This document shows positions 48,092-56,831 of a DNA stretch of 64,000 bases, piece by piece. Position 1 is the stretch's first letter. Each line of letters starts with the position of its first letter. This DNA is from Pseudonocardia oceani. Lineage in GTDB: Bacteria; Actinomycetota; Actinomycetes; Mycobacteriales; Pseudonocardiaceae. A model generated the notes under the pieces. That model was not told the origin of the DNA. It was given only the letters and a program-made list of their open reading frames with translations, and did no database searches. The position numbers were made by a program, and so were the translations under genes. The stretch spans positions 620,001 through 684,000 of the forward strand of contig NZ_JADQDF010000001.1 of assembly GCF_019263585.2 (NCBI RefSeq). The letters are read 5' to 3'.

Positions 48092-48964
48092 ATGAGCGCC
48101 GGACCGAAGTTCCCGCAGGTGGAGTACGCCGACTCGACCGGCGCCCTGCGCCGCTGCTACGACGACATGCAGTCGGTGCTGGGGGTGCCGTGGGTGATGT
48201 TCGCCGCGCGCAGCCTGGCGGTGTTCGGCGGGTTCGTCCCCGCCGCATGGCAGGCCGCCGCGCCCGTCTTCGCCACCGAGCAGGTCGCCCGGGCCGCCGA
48301 CGAGCTGCGCGGGCTCGCGGTCCTGCCGGGCGCCGCGCCGCCGGACCCGCGGCCGCGGCTGGCGCAGCTCGGTTTCGGCGACGCCGGGGTCGCCGAGGTC
48401 CGCACGGCCCTCGACGCCCTCAACCACGGCAACGCCCGGTACCTGCTGCTGATCACGGCCTGGTGCGAGGGCGTCCAGGGGCGGTCGAGCGGGGGCGGCA
48501 CATCCGGCGCGGCCCTGGCGCCGGCGCGGCCGGCCGCGCCGGCGGCGGGCATGGCACCGCTGCACCTCGTCGACCCCCGCGACGCCGACGAGCGCGTGAC
48601 CGGGCTGCTCACGCGCGTCACCGACCTGCACCTGCACCACGGCCCGTCCAGCGACTTCCGGGTGCTCGCCCGCTGGCCGGACTTCCTGGAGGTGGCCCTG
48701 GACGACGTGCTGGGCCCGGTGGTGCGCACCGCGCCCTACGAGACCACGGCGCTGGCCCTGCTGGACCGGGCGCGGGCCCACGTCCGGAGCTTCCCCGCAC
48801 CCGCGGGCCTCTCCCCCGGGCAGGCGCTCGCGGTGTGCACCGAGGCCGAGGTCGCGGCGGTCACCGGGCTGCTGTTCCTCTTCCAGCGGTTCATCCTCGA
48901 CGTCACGATCGACATGGTGCGGTGCGCGCAGGCCCTCGACGGGCCGTCGTCCCCGCTGCGGTAG
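48092..48964 (+). CDS. DehI-family halocarboxylic acid dehalogenase-like protein
   Basis: The 290-aa protein shows the duplicated helical DehI pattern: YDDMQSVLGVPWVMFAARSLAVFGGFVPAAW in the first half, and TDLHLHHGPSSDFRVLARWPDFLEVALDDVLGPVV in the second. DehI enzymes hydrolyse 2-haloacids without a covalent intermediate, but many family members are uncharacterised. ATG 48092 is the start. It is transcribed away from lsr2. Confidence 0.82.
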   Translation: MSAGPKFPQVEYADSTGALRRCYDDMQSVLGVPWVMFAARSLAVFGGFVPAAWQAAAPVFATEQVARAADELRGLAVLPGAAPPDPRPRLAQLGFGDAGVAEVRTALDALNHGNARYLLLITAWCEGVQGRSSGGGTSGAALAPARPAAPAAGMAPLHLVDPRDADERVTGLLTRVTDLHLHHGPSSDFRVLARWPDFLEVALDDVLGPVVRTAPYETTALALLDRARAHVRSFPAPAGLSPGQALAVCTEAEVAAVTGLLFLFQRFILDVTIDMVRCAQALDGPSSPLR

Positions 48965-48974
48965 GGCCGAGCCG

Positions 48975-49044
48975 ACCTCGCACACCGGGTGCGCACCTCG
49001 CACACCACCGACGCTGTGCGAGGTCACCACCCGGTGTGCGAGGT
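48975..49044. repeat. Four-unit palindromic repeat with 20-bp spacing (copy 2)
   Basis: ACCTCGCACACC begins at 48975 and 48995. The inverted units end at 49024 (CTGTGCGAGGT) and 49044 (GGTGTGCGAGGT). The 20-bp period and the two-forward, two-inverted layout are the same as at 43515-43586. It lies just after the DehI-like gene and could also act as a terminator. Confidence 0.8.
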
Positions 49045-49202
49045 GGGCGGCGGCTGAACGAGAAACGGGCGGCGGCGCGCTCCGTCGAATGAGAAAGACC
49101 CCACCGGCTCTTCCCGCACGCCGGGAGCGCCCGTTGACCGGGCCGGGTGCCTGGCGGACGGTCGGCGCTGCTCCGCCCCCGTGCGTCCCCGTAGGAGAGC
49201 CC

Positions 49203-49292
49203 ATGACCACGCACTTCCCGCGTCCCGCGGACGTCCCGGTGACGCCGGTCGACACCAGTCCCGCGAAGGAGGGCACCACCGATGGCCACTGA
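49203..49292 (+). CDS. Short leader-like ORF before the APC permease
   Basis: A 29-aa frame starts at ATG 49203 behind TAGGAGAG and ends at 49292, overlapping the permease start (ATG 49282) by 11 bp. The peptide is Thr/Pro/Val rich (THFPRPADVPVTPVDTSP). The strong ribosome binding site and the overlap suggest translational coupling to the permease. A separate function is not evident. Confidence 0.5.
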   Translation: MTTHFPRPADVPVTPVDTSPAKEGTTDGH

Positions 49293-50826
49293 CGCCTCGT
49301 CCGCCGCGACCGGCAGCAGCACACCCCCCGGCTCCGGGGGTTTCCACCGGACGCTGGGCCTGCCCGACGTCATCGCCCAGGGCCTCTCGGTCATCGCCCC
49401 GGCGATGTCGGGCGCCTTCCTCACCTACCTGGCCTCCACGAAGGCGGGCGGCGCGACGCCGCTGGCGTACCTGCTCGGCACGCTCGCGATGCTCGCCGTC
49501 GGCGGCACCGTGGCGATGTTCGCGCGCTCGCTGTCGTCGGCCGGGTCGATGTACACCTACATCACCCGCGGCGCGAACCGCGGCCTCGGCTTCCTCGGCG
49601 GCTGGTGCTACGCGGCGGCGTTCCTCGTGCTCGGCGGTGCCGTCCTGTGCGGCTTCGGGTTCTTCACGGCGAGCTTCGTCGAGCTGCTGACCGGCGCCGA
49701 CCCGGACTGGTACTGGTTCTCCCTGGTCGGCCTCGTCGTCATCGCGCTGATGAGCATGTTCGACATCCAGGCCTCCACCCGCACCCAGCTCGTCATCCTC
49801 GCGCTGACGATGGCGGCGCTGGTCGTGACGGCCGTGGTCGTCATCGGGATCGGGTCGCCGGCGACGAGCGTCATCGACGGGACCACGCCGGTGGAGTCGG
49901 CAGGCCGCAGCTTCGACCTGTCGGCGTTCTGGCCGAGCGCGGCCGGCGTGAGCTGGACGGGTGTGCTGTTCGGCCTGTCCTTCGCGATGCTGTCGTTCAC
50001 CGGCGCCGAGGCGAGCGCGGTGCTGTCGGAGGAGACCCGCGACCCGCGCCGCGCCGTCCCGCGCGCCGTGATCGGCTCGATCGTCGTGGCCGGCCTGTTC
50101 TACCTCGTCATCACGTACGCGACGGCGATCGGCTTCGGCGTGCAGCAGGCGACGACGGACTGGCCCGCCTCGGTCGCCGGGCTCGCCGCCGTCGCGCCGA
50201 ACGAGGCGTTCGCCGCGGTGGTGCTCGCCAGCGCCGCCCTGGCCAGCCTGTTCTGCTCGCTCGGCGTGCACATCGCGGTGTCCCGGGTGCTGTTCGCGAT
50301 GGGCCGCGAGCGGGTGCTGCCCGCCCGCCTGGGCACCCTGCACCCGCGCTGGGGCACGCCGTGGCGCGCGATCGGCCTCGTGCTCACCGTGTGGGTCGTG
50401 CTGGCCGCGCTGTCGCTGCTGCTGACCAGCCGCGAGGGCCAGGTCGCCCTCGCCGGCGGCGTGGACAGCGGCCAGACCGGCGGGATCTTCCTGTTCACCT
50501 TCCTCGCCGGCATCGGCACGCCGCTGGTGATGGGCGTGTACCTGCTGCTCGGGATCGCCGGCGTGATGCAGGGCAGGCGCACCGGCCGTCCGGCGTTCCA
50601 GGTGGTCGGCGCGCTCGCCGCCCTGGTCGGGGCACTGGCCGTGTTCGGCGGTCTGTACTACTCGTTCGTCCCGTCGGCGCCCGGCGCCGAGATCCCCGTG
50701 CAGTACGCGATGGTGCCGTGGGTCTGCCTGGGCGTCGTGGCCGTCGGTGCCGCCGTGGCGACGTGGACCCGCCGCAGCCGGCAGGCGATCTGGCAGGACA
50801 TGGGGCGGGTGTTCGACGAGGTGTAG
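49282..50826 (+). CDS. APC-superfamily amino acid/polyamine permease
   Basis: The 514-aa protein has 12 predicted membrane segments and APC features: GLPDVIAQGLSVIAPAMSGAF in helix 1, GSMYTYITRGANRGLGFLGGW, and the conserved FGLSFAMLSFTGAEASAVLSEETRDPRRAVPRA. It probably imports or exchanges an amino acid or amine. The substrate cannot be assigned. A STAS-domain gene follows 107 bp downstream. Confidence 0.9.
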   Translation: MATDASSAATGSSTPPGSGGFHRTLGLPDVIAQGLSVIAPAMSGAFLTYLASTKAGGATPLAYLLGTLAMLAVGGTVAMFARSLSSAGSMYTYITRGANRGLGFLGGWCYAAAFLVLGGAVLCGFGFFTASFVELLTGADPDWYWFSLVGLVVIALMSMFDIQASTRTQLVILALTMAALVVTAVVVIGIGSPATSVIDGTTPVESAGRSFDLSAFWPSAAGVSWTGVLFGLSFAMLSFTGAEASAVLSEETRDPRRAVPRAVIGSIVVAGLFYLVITYATAIGFGVQQATTDWPASVAGLAAVAPNEAFAAVVLASAALASLFCSLGVHIAVSRVLFAMGRERVLPARLGTLHPRWGTPWRAIGLVLTVWVVLAALSLLLTSREGQVALAGGVDSGQTGGIFLFTFLAGIGTPLVMGVYLLLGIAGVMQGRRTGRPAFQVVGALAALVGALAVFGGLYYSFVPSAPGAEIPVQYAMVPWVCLGVVAVGAAVATWTRRSRQAIWQDMGRVFDEV

Positions 50827-50932
50827 CGCGGTGCTCCCGGCTCGGGCGATCCGTCTCGCCGACTCCACCGGGGTGACCTACTCTCGGCTCTCCACAGGTC
50901 GGCGGCGGCCTCGTCCACGAGGAGCGGTCACG

Positions 50933-51301
50933 GTGACGATCAGCAGATCAGGGCCACCCACCGGGTCGGTCTGCGTCAACGCGGTGCACCGGCCCCGCCC
51001 CGGCGTGGTCGTGCTGGACCTCACCGGCGAGCTGGACATCGCGACGACTCCGTCGGTCGCCGCCTGCATCGACGAGGCCGCGGCCGACGGGATCGACCAC
51101 CTCGTGCTGGACGTGGGCGAGGTGACGTTCATGGCCTCGTCGGGCGTGGGCCTGTTCTTCGGGCTGCTCGGCCGCGACGGGATCGGCGCCGTGCACCTGG
51201 TCGGCGCGCATCGCAACGACCAGGTCCGCCGCGTCCTGGACGTGTCCGGGCTGCGCCTGCTGTTCCCCGACCACGGGTCCGTCGACGACGCCCTCGCCTG
51301 A
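50933..51301 (+). CDS. STAS-domain anti-sigma factor antagonist
   Basis: From GTG 50933, behind GAGGAGC, the protein has 122 aa. The STAS core reads VVVLDLTGELDIATTPSVAACID, LVLDVGEVTFMASSGVGLFFGLL with the serine in ASSG. It could be phosphorylated by an RsbW-type kinase and dephosphorylated by one of the PP2C proteins in this region. No kinase gene is adjacent. Confidence 0.88.
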   Translation: MTISRSGPPTGSVCVNAVHRPRPGVVVLDLTGELDIATTPSVAACIDEAAADGIDHLVLDVGEVTFMASSGVGLFFGLLGRDGIGAVHLVGAHRNDQVRRVLDVSGLRLLFPDHGSVDDALA

Positions 51302-51318
51302 CGGACCCGCGGGACGGG

Positions 51319-52207
51319 TCAGCGCATGAGGTCGGCCAGCGCGGCCATCTCCGTCTCGGGGTCGACGACGGGCTGGATGACGATCTCGTCGACGCCCGCC
51401 CGCTCCATCCCCGCGATCCGGTCGAGGAGCTCTTCGCGCTTCCCGATCAGGCCCAGCTCGTCGACGAGCGAGGGCAGGATCAGCTCCCGGTCGTCGGGAT
51501 CGATGCGGCCCAGGTAGTTGCGGTAGAGGTGGTCGTGGCGGTCGGACGAGGTGGCGGTGGTGCCGCGCTTGTCGAGCAGCCGCTGCACCGCGGCGGCCTC
51601 CTCGGGCTCGAGGGTCTCCCGGAAGCCGGGGCTGTCGGCGGCGAAGGTCAGCAGCGCCATCGCGATGTGGCCCATGGTGTCGCGCGCAAGGTCACCGTGG
51701 CGGTCCTCGCCGTCGTCGAGCACCCGCAGCGACGTCATGACGTAGGAGTCGACCTCCTCGGGCTGCCCCGCCTCGCGCGCGGCCTCGCGCCGGCTGGTGT
51801 CGAAGGCGGTCCACGCCCCGGGGTCGAGCAAGCCGAACGAGATCACCCCGGCGCCGCGCCTGCCGGCGATCGCGGCCGCCTTGAGCCCGAAGGCGGCGAT
51901 GACGAACTCCACCGGTGAGGTCGTGTCGACGTACGGCCCGACGTGCAGGAACTTCACCGAGCGGACCCGCTCGCCCTCGCGGTAGTCGGTGGACCGGCCG
52001 GCGGTGAGGTCCTGCACGGCCGCGGCCCAGCTTGATCCGGCTGGTGGCCTGGGCGCACAGCGCCAGGGAGACGAAGGGGTCCCCGTTGACCATCGGCGTG
52101 TCGTACACCCAGAAGCTGTGGAACCCCAGCTCCTCGGCGCGGACGGCCATCTGCTCGACCCCGGGACGGGCGGTCATCACGATTCCGGTGCGCACGGGTC
52201 TCCTCAT
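51319..52207 (-). pseudogene. Broken F420-type luciferase-like (LLM) oxidoreductase
   Basis: ATG 52207 begins RTGIVMTARPGVEQMAVRAEELGFHSFWVYDTPM and runs to ATSRIKLG. The sequence then jumps to AAVQDLTAGRSTDYREGERVRSVKF in another frame and continues to LADLMR at 51319. The missing part is the segment that normally holds the GIGTG loop, about 50 residues, so an internal deletion with frameshift near 52030 has inactivated it. Confidence 0.82.
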
Positions 52208-52309
52208 CGTCGAGTGTGACCGGCGTCATGGTCGCACGCAGGAGGGCCCACCTGTCATGGATCCGCGCGCCGTCCCGTCATGAGGGGGAACGAGCAGACA
52301 GGAGCGAAC

Positions 52310-53497
52310 ATGCAGCACCGCATCGTGGTCCTGGGCGCCGGGTACGCCGGGGCCTGCGCCGCCGGGTACCTCGCCCGCCGGCTCCACCCCTCCGAGGTCG
52401 AGATCACCGTCGTGAACGCCGAGGCCGAGTTCGTCGAGCGGATGCGCCTGCACCAGCTCGCCGCGGGCGGCGACGGGCGCCGCCATCTGCTGGCGGACCT
52501 GTTCGGCGGCACCGGCATCCGGCTGCGCGTGGCGCGGGTGGGCGCCGTCGACACCGACCGGCGCGAGGTCACCGTGACCGACGGCGCCGGCACCGACCGC
52601 CTCGGCTACGACACCCTGCTGCACGCGCTCGGCAGCACCGTCGCCGACCGCGGCGTCCCGGGGGTGGCCGCGCACGCGTTCGACGTCGCGGGCCGGCCGT
52701 CGGCGCTGCGCCTGTGCCGGCGCCTGGACGAGCTGGGCGGGGACGGGACGGTGCTGGTCGTCGGCGGCGGCCTGACCGCGATCGAGGCCGCCACCGAGAT
52801 CGCGGAGTCCCGGCCCGGGCTCCGGGTCGTGCTCGCCACCCGCGGGCGGGTGGGCGGCTGGTTCGGCCCGACGGCGCGGCGCCACCTGCTGCGGGCGTTC
52901 GACCGGCTCGGCGTCGAGCTCCACGAGCACGCCACCGTCGTGGGCGTCGACGCGACGGGTGTCCGGACCGCCGACGGCACCGTGCTGCGCTCCGACGCGA
53001 CCGTGTGGGCGGCCGGGTTCGCCGTGCCGCCCCTCGCGGCCGACGCCGGAATCGCCGTCGACGAGGACGGCCGGATCGTCGTCGACCGGCAGATGCGGTC
53101 GGTCTCGCACCCGCAGGTCTACGCGGCGGGCGACAGCGCCCGCGCGATCGGCGACAACGGGCGGCCGCTGCCGATGTCGTGCGCCACCGCGGGGCTCACC
53201 AGGATGCAGGCGACGGCGTCGATCATCGGTGACCTCACCGGCCGCCGGATCCCCGCCTCCCCGCTGGCGTACACCGGCAACTGCGTCAGCCTCGGCCGGG
53301 CGGACGCGCTGTTCCAGGTGGTCGACGGCGAGGGGCGGTCGACGTGGTCGCTGCGCGGGGCGGCGGCCGCGCGGATGAAGGCGGGCGTGCTGCGGGCCAC
53401 GGCGTGGAACCAGGGCCACCCGACGTTCGGGCTGCCCGTGCGCCGCCGGCGCCTGGCGGACGCGATCGACCGTCCCGTCGGGGCGGTGCGGCCCTAG
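52310..53497 (+). CDS. NAD(P)/FAD-dependent oxidoreductase (NDH-2-like)
   Basis: The 395-aa protein starts at ATG 52310 after AGGAGCGAAC. It has two Rossmann motifs (VVLGAGYAGACAAGYLARR, VLVVGGGLTAIEAATEI) and the FAD-contact motif VYAAGDSAR, as in type II NADH dehydrogenase-like proteins. It may act on quinones or as a soluble reductase; no C-terminal membrane anchor is evident. The ECF41-type sigma gene begins 11 bp downstream, a usual pairing for that sigma group. Confidence 0.88.
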   Translation: MQHRIVVLGAGYAGACAAGYLARRLHPSEVEITVVNAEAEFVERMRLHQLAAGGDGRRHLLADLFGGTGIRLRVARVGAVDTDRREVTVTDGAGTDRLGYDTLLHALGSTVADRGVPGVAAHAFDVAGRPSALRLCRRLDELGGDGTVLVVGGGLTAIEAATEIAESRPGLRVVLATRGRVGGWFGPTARRHLLRAFDRLGVELHEHATVVGVDATGVRTADGTVLRSDATVWAAGFAVPPLAADAGIAVDEDGRIVVDRQMRSVSHPQVYAAGDSARAIGDNGRPLPMSCATAGLTRMQATASIIGDLTGRRIPASPLAYTGNCVSLGRADALFQVVDGEGRSTWSLRGAAAARMKAGVLRATAWNQGHPTFGLPVRRRRLADAIDRPVGAVRP

Positions 53498-53508
53498 GGT
53501 CCTCGTCC

Positions 53509-54447
53509 GTGGACACGGCCACCGTGGAGCGCTTCGAGGCCAACCGGACGCGGTTGGCCTCGTTGGCGTACCGCCTCCTCGGGTCGGCGGCCGACGCGGA
53601 GGACGCGGTGCAGGACGCCTTCCTGCGCTGGCAGGCCGCCGACCGGGCGAGCATCGAGGTGCCCGAGGCGTGGCTGACGACGGTCGTCACCCGTCTCGCG
53701 CTCGACCGGCTCCGCTCGGCGACCGCGCGGCACGAGCGGCCGGCCGGTACCTGGCTGCCCGAACCGCTGCTCGACGGCGACCCGATGCTGGGCCCGGCCG
53801 ACACCGCCGAGCAGCGCGAGTCGGTGACGCTGGCGGTGCTGCGGCTGCTCGAGCGGCTCACGCCGGTTCAGCGCGCGGTCTACGTCCTGCGCGAGGCGTT
53901 CTCCCACAGCCACGCCGAGATCGCCCGGATCCTCGACATCAGCGAGTCGGCGAGCCAGCAGCACGCCCTGCGGGCCCGGCGCCACGTCGCCGCCGCGCGC
54001 GGGGCCGCCGAGGTCGACCACGCGTCGGCCCGCCGGATCGTGGAGGCGTTCGTCGACGCCGCGGCGTCGGGGCGCACCGAGCGGCTCGTCGCGCTGCTGT
54101 CCCACGACGCCACCGCCGTCGGCGACGGCGCCGGCGGGACGGCCACCACGCCGATCGAGATCTCGGTCCCCGAGCGGATCGCCGCCGCGCTGCGCGCCGG
54201 CTTCCGGCCGACGCCCGCGAAGCGCAGGCTGGTCGGCGGCACGCCCGCGGTGCACGCCGGCGTCGTCAACGGCTCCCCCGCGGTGGTCGTCGCCGTCGGG
54301 GACCGGGTGGTGGGCGTGCTGGTGCTCGGTGTTCGCGACGACCGTATCGCCACCGTCGACGCCATCGCCTCCCCCGCTCGCCTGGTCCGCCTCACCGCGC
54401 GGTGGGGCCGGAGCGAGCACCCCGATCCGGTCATCGCGGAGTGGTGA
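53509..54447 (+). CDS. ECF41/SigJ-type sigma factor with NTF2-like C-terminal domain
   Basis: The 312-aa protein starts at GTG 53509. Sigma region 2 (LASLAYRLLGSAADAEDAVQDAFLRW) and region 4 (LTPVQRAVYVLREAFSHSHAEIARILDISESASQQ) are followed by a SnoaL-like domain from about residue 175. In ECF41 proteins this C-terminal domain regulates the sigma factor in place of a separate anti-sigma factor, and the linker has a DGGGK motif. Here the corresponding place reads GDGAGGTAT, a variant. It probably controls the upstream oxidoreductase gene. Confidence 0.9.
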   Translation: MDTATVERFEANRTRLASLAYRLLGSAADAEDAVQDAFLRWQAADRASIEVPEAWLTTVVTRLALDRLRSATARHERPAGTWLPEPLLDGDPMLGPADTAEQRESVTLAVLRLLERLTPVQRAVYVLREAFSHSHAEIARILDISESASQQHALRARRHVAAARGAAEVDHASARRIVEAFVDAAASGRTERLVALLSHDATAVGDGAGGTATTPIEISVPERIAAALRAGFRPTPAKRRLVGGTPAVHAGVVNGSPAVVVAVGDRVVGVLVLGVRDDRIATVDAIASPARLVRLTARWGRSEHPDPVIAEW

Positions 54448-55153
54448 GCGCGCGCACCGCGGCCCCGGTCGCCGCCGCGCTGGCCGCGGTCGCGGTCGCG
54501 GCGCGTCGTCGTGGCGGCGCGGGCCCGACGGTGGTTCTCGGTACGGCCGCACTGCTGCGACCTGCTCGACCGCTGCCGCGCCGTCCCGGTCGTCGGCGAA
54601 CCGTCCCGACGTGGCAGACCGTGCACCTCCTGTCCCACCGCCCCGGCGGGGCGACCGACGTGCTCGTGGTGGCCGTCGACACCGGCACGATCGGCGGCTG
54701 CGCCGTGGGGCCGGACGGGCCGACGCCGCTGCGGACCTGGCGGGTCGGGCCCGTCAGCGACGGGACGCGCCCGTTGACCTGACTGCCCCGGCCCGGCGAG
54801 GTGCTGCCCGACGTCGGCGACGACCTCGCGGCGGGGCTCGATCAGCCGGGCCGTCGCGCGGATGGTGGTCACGGCGGGCCCCGGGGCGTCGTGGGGGGCG
54901 AGCGTCGCCGGCGGCACCTTCGCCACGCAGCTGCCCGCCGGGGTCGCGCCGGACCCGCGCGGCCTGACCGTGCGGGCGCTGGACGCCGTCGGCCGGGTGC
55001 TCCACGAGGGTGCGGGGGCGGACTGATCCGGGGCCCGTGTCACATCCGGGGTCGCCGCGGTGCTCTGAGGATGTGGAGTCCGTACGGCACGATGTGCACC
55101 CACCACCCGTCGCCCGACGGGCTGGTCAGCCCGACCGGGGGGACGGCCTGGCG
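54448..55153. other. Stretch with a possible decayed gene
   Basis: About 700 bp hold no complete gene. A coding-like tail reads VVTAGPGASWGASVAGGTF, then ATQLPAGVAPDPRGLTVRALD and VGRVLHEGAGAD with a stop at 55026. A frame from GTG 54444 contains VPTWQTVHLLSHRPGG but ends at 54782. These may be pieces of one broken gene. I do not recognise it. Confidence 0.4.
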
Positions 55154-55672
55154 GTGTCGGTCCGACGGCGGCGGGGCGCCGTGCGGACCGATCTCGAGGA
55201 GGTCTTCCGCGCCGCCTACCCCCGCGTCGTCGCCGTCGCGGCCCGGGTGCTCGGCTCGCGGTACGAGGCCGAGGACGTGGCGCAGGAGGTCTTCCTGTCC
55301 TTCGCCCGCACGGCGGTGCCCGCGGGCGAGGCGGCGGGATGGCTGACGGTGGCCGCGGCGCACACGGCGCTCAACCACCTGCGGACCGGGCGGCGCCGCA
55401 CCGCCCGGGAGTCGGCCGTCGACGGCGGCCGGGACGTCCAGCCCGACGTCGCCGACGCCGTCGTGACCCTCGACGAGCGCCGGCGCGTGCGGGCGGCGCT
55501 GGCCCGGCTGCCCAGACGCCAGGCCGTCGCGCTCGTCCTGCGGCACAGCGGCCTGAGCTACGCCGAGGTCGCCGCCGCCCTCGACCTCTCCCCCGGCAGC
55601 GTCGGCACGACCGTGCGGCGCGCCGAGACCGCCCTACGCGAGGAGCTGACCCGCCATGCGCCACCCGACTGA
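55154..55672 (+). CDS. ECF sigma factor (SigE-like, with adjacent anti-sigma factor)
   Basis: Region 2 reads FRAAYPRVVAVAARVLGSRYEAEDVAQEVFLSFAR and region 4 reads LPRRQAVALVLRHSGLSYAEVAAALDLSPGSVGTTVRRAE. The start is uncertain: GTG 55154 (172 aa) is given, and GTG 55181 is equally possible. The gene overlaps the anti-sigma gene by 17 bp, and an ABC exporter follows, so the sigma factor probably controls this operon. Confidence 0.87.
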   Translation: MSVRRRRGAVRTDLEEVFRAAYPRVVAVAARVLGSRYEAEDVAQEVFLSFARTAVPAGEAAGWLTVAAAHTALNHLRTGRRRTARESAVDGGRDVQPDVADAVVTLDERRRVRAALARLPRRQAVALVLRHSGLSYAEVAAALDLSPGSVGTTVRRAETALREELTRHAPPD

Positions 55673-56831
55673 CGGCACGCTGCGCCGCCTGCTCGACGAG
55701 CCCGCCGGGGTCCCCGACGCCGAGCGCGAGCACGCCGCGGGCTGCCCGGTGTGCCTGGCCGCGCTGCGCGAGGCCCGCGCGGACGCCGACCTCGTCGGCG
55801 CGGCGCTCGGCCCGGACCTCGTCGGCGTGGACGCCCTCCCGGCGGTCGACGTCGACGCGGCGTGGGCCCGGATCGCGCCCGCGGTCGCCGCAACGCCCCG
55901 CGCGCCGTCGGCCGCCGTCCCGGTGCCCCGGCGACGGGTCGCCCTGCGTCGTTCTGCTCTGCGCCGTTCTGCTCTGCGCCGTTCTGCTCTGCGCCGTTCT
56001 GCTCTGCGCCGTTCTGCTCTGCGCCGTCCCGCCGTGGCCGTCGCCGCCGTCGCCGCCCTGCTCACCGGGGCGGGAGTCGCCGCCGCCTCGGACTGGCTGC
56101 CGATCTTCCGCACCGACCGGGTCGCCGCCGTCACGGTGACGCAGTCGGACCTGGTGGCGCTGCCCGACCTCGACGCCTACGGCGAGCTCGAGCTCACCGC
56201 CGGGGCCGACCTGCGCGACGTCGCGGACGCGGACGCCGCGGAGGAGGTCACCGGGCTCGCGGTCCCCGAGGTGCGCGTACTGCCCCGCGGCGTGACGGGC
56301 GGGCCGCAGTTCCAGGCGGGCGAGCAGCTCGCCGCCGAGTTCACGTTCTCCGCGGCCGAGGCGGCGCGGACCGCCGCCGCGGCGGGGGCCACGCTGCCGC
56401 CGCCCCCGCCGGGCATGGACGGCGCGCGGTTCCGGCTCGTCGCCGGGCCCGGGTACGCCGCGGTCTGGCCGACGGGCAGTGGCCTGCCGGGCCTGGTCGT
56501 GGCCCGCGCCGTCGCCCCCACCGGCTACTCGTCGGGCATCCCGTTCGAGACCGCCCGCGACTACCTGCTCTCCCTGCCCGGCCTGCCCCCGGGCGTCGCG
56601 GACCAGCTGCGGGGCTTCTCCGGCGACGGCACGACCCTGCCGCTACCGCTGCCGGCCGGGGAGGTGACGAGCACCGCGGCCGACGTCGGCGGGCGGCCCG
56701 CGACGGTACTCACGACCCGGGACGGGGCGCTGGCCTGCGTCGTCTGGGTGCGCGACGGCGTCGTGACCGCGGTCGCCGGGTCGCTCGACGCCGGCGAGGT
56801 GCTGGCCGTGGCCCGCGAGCTGGGCCCGTGA
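55656..56831 (+). CDS. Membrane anti-sigma factor with RRSAL pentapeptide repeats
   Basis: The 391-aa protein has a zinc motif H26-x3-C30-x2-C33 (HAAGCPVC) and a cytoplasmic anti-sigma region up to about residue 90. Five and a half copies of Ala-Leu-Arg-Arg-Ser follow (96-124), then one membrane helix (about 125-145) and an extracytoplasmic domain with lipid-binding-like character (YLLSLPGLPPGVADQLRGF). It should hold the overlapping ECF sigma factor at the membrane. The basic repeat just inside the membrane is unusual and is encoded by perfect DNA repeats. Confidence 0.85.
   Translation: MRHPTDGTLRRLLDEPAGVPDAEREHAAGCPVCLAALREARADADLVGAALGPDLVGVDALPAVDVDAAWARIAPAVAATPRAPSAAVPVPRRRVALRRSALRRSALRRSALRRSALRRSALRRPAVAVAAVAALLTGAGVAAASDWLPIFRTDRVAAVTVTQSDLVALPDLDAYGELELTAGADLRDVADADAAEEVTGLAVPEVRVLPRGVTGGPQFQAGEQLAAEFTFSAAEAARTAAAAGATLPPPPPGMDGARFRLVAGPGYAAVWPTGSGLPGLVVARAVAPTGYSSGIPFETARDYLLSLPGLPPGVADQLRGFSGDGTTLPLPLPAGEVTSTAADVGGRPATVLTTRDGALACVVWVRDGVVTAVAGSLDAGEVLAVARELGP
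55944..56027 (+). repeat. 15-bp tandem repeat (5 full copies plus partial)
   Basis: The unit CTGCGCCGTTCTGCT repeats with a period of exactly 15 bp from 55944 to 56018, followed by a 9-bp partial unit. The first copy differs by one base (CGT for CGC). Because 15 is a multiple of three, copy changes would keep the anti-sigma frame. Confidence 0.95.

Noticed and set aside
43515-49044. CRISPR-like array because of regularly spaced repeats
   Set aside because: There are only four short units per locus, half of them inverted, with no spacers of CRISPR length and no cas genes. A palindromic repeat family fits better.
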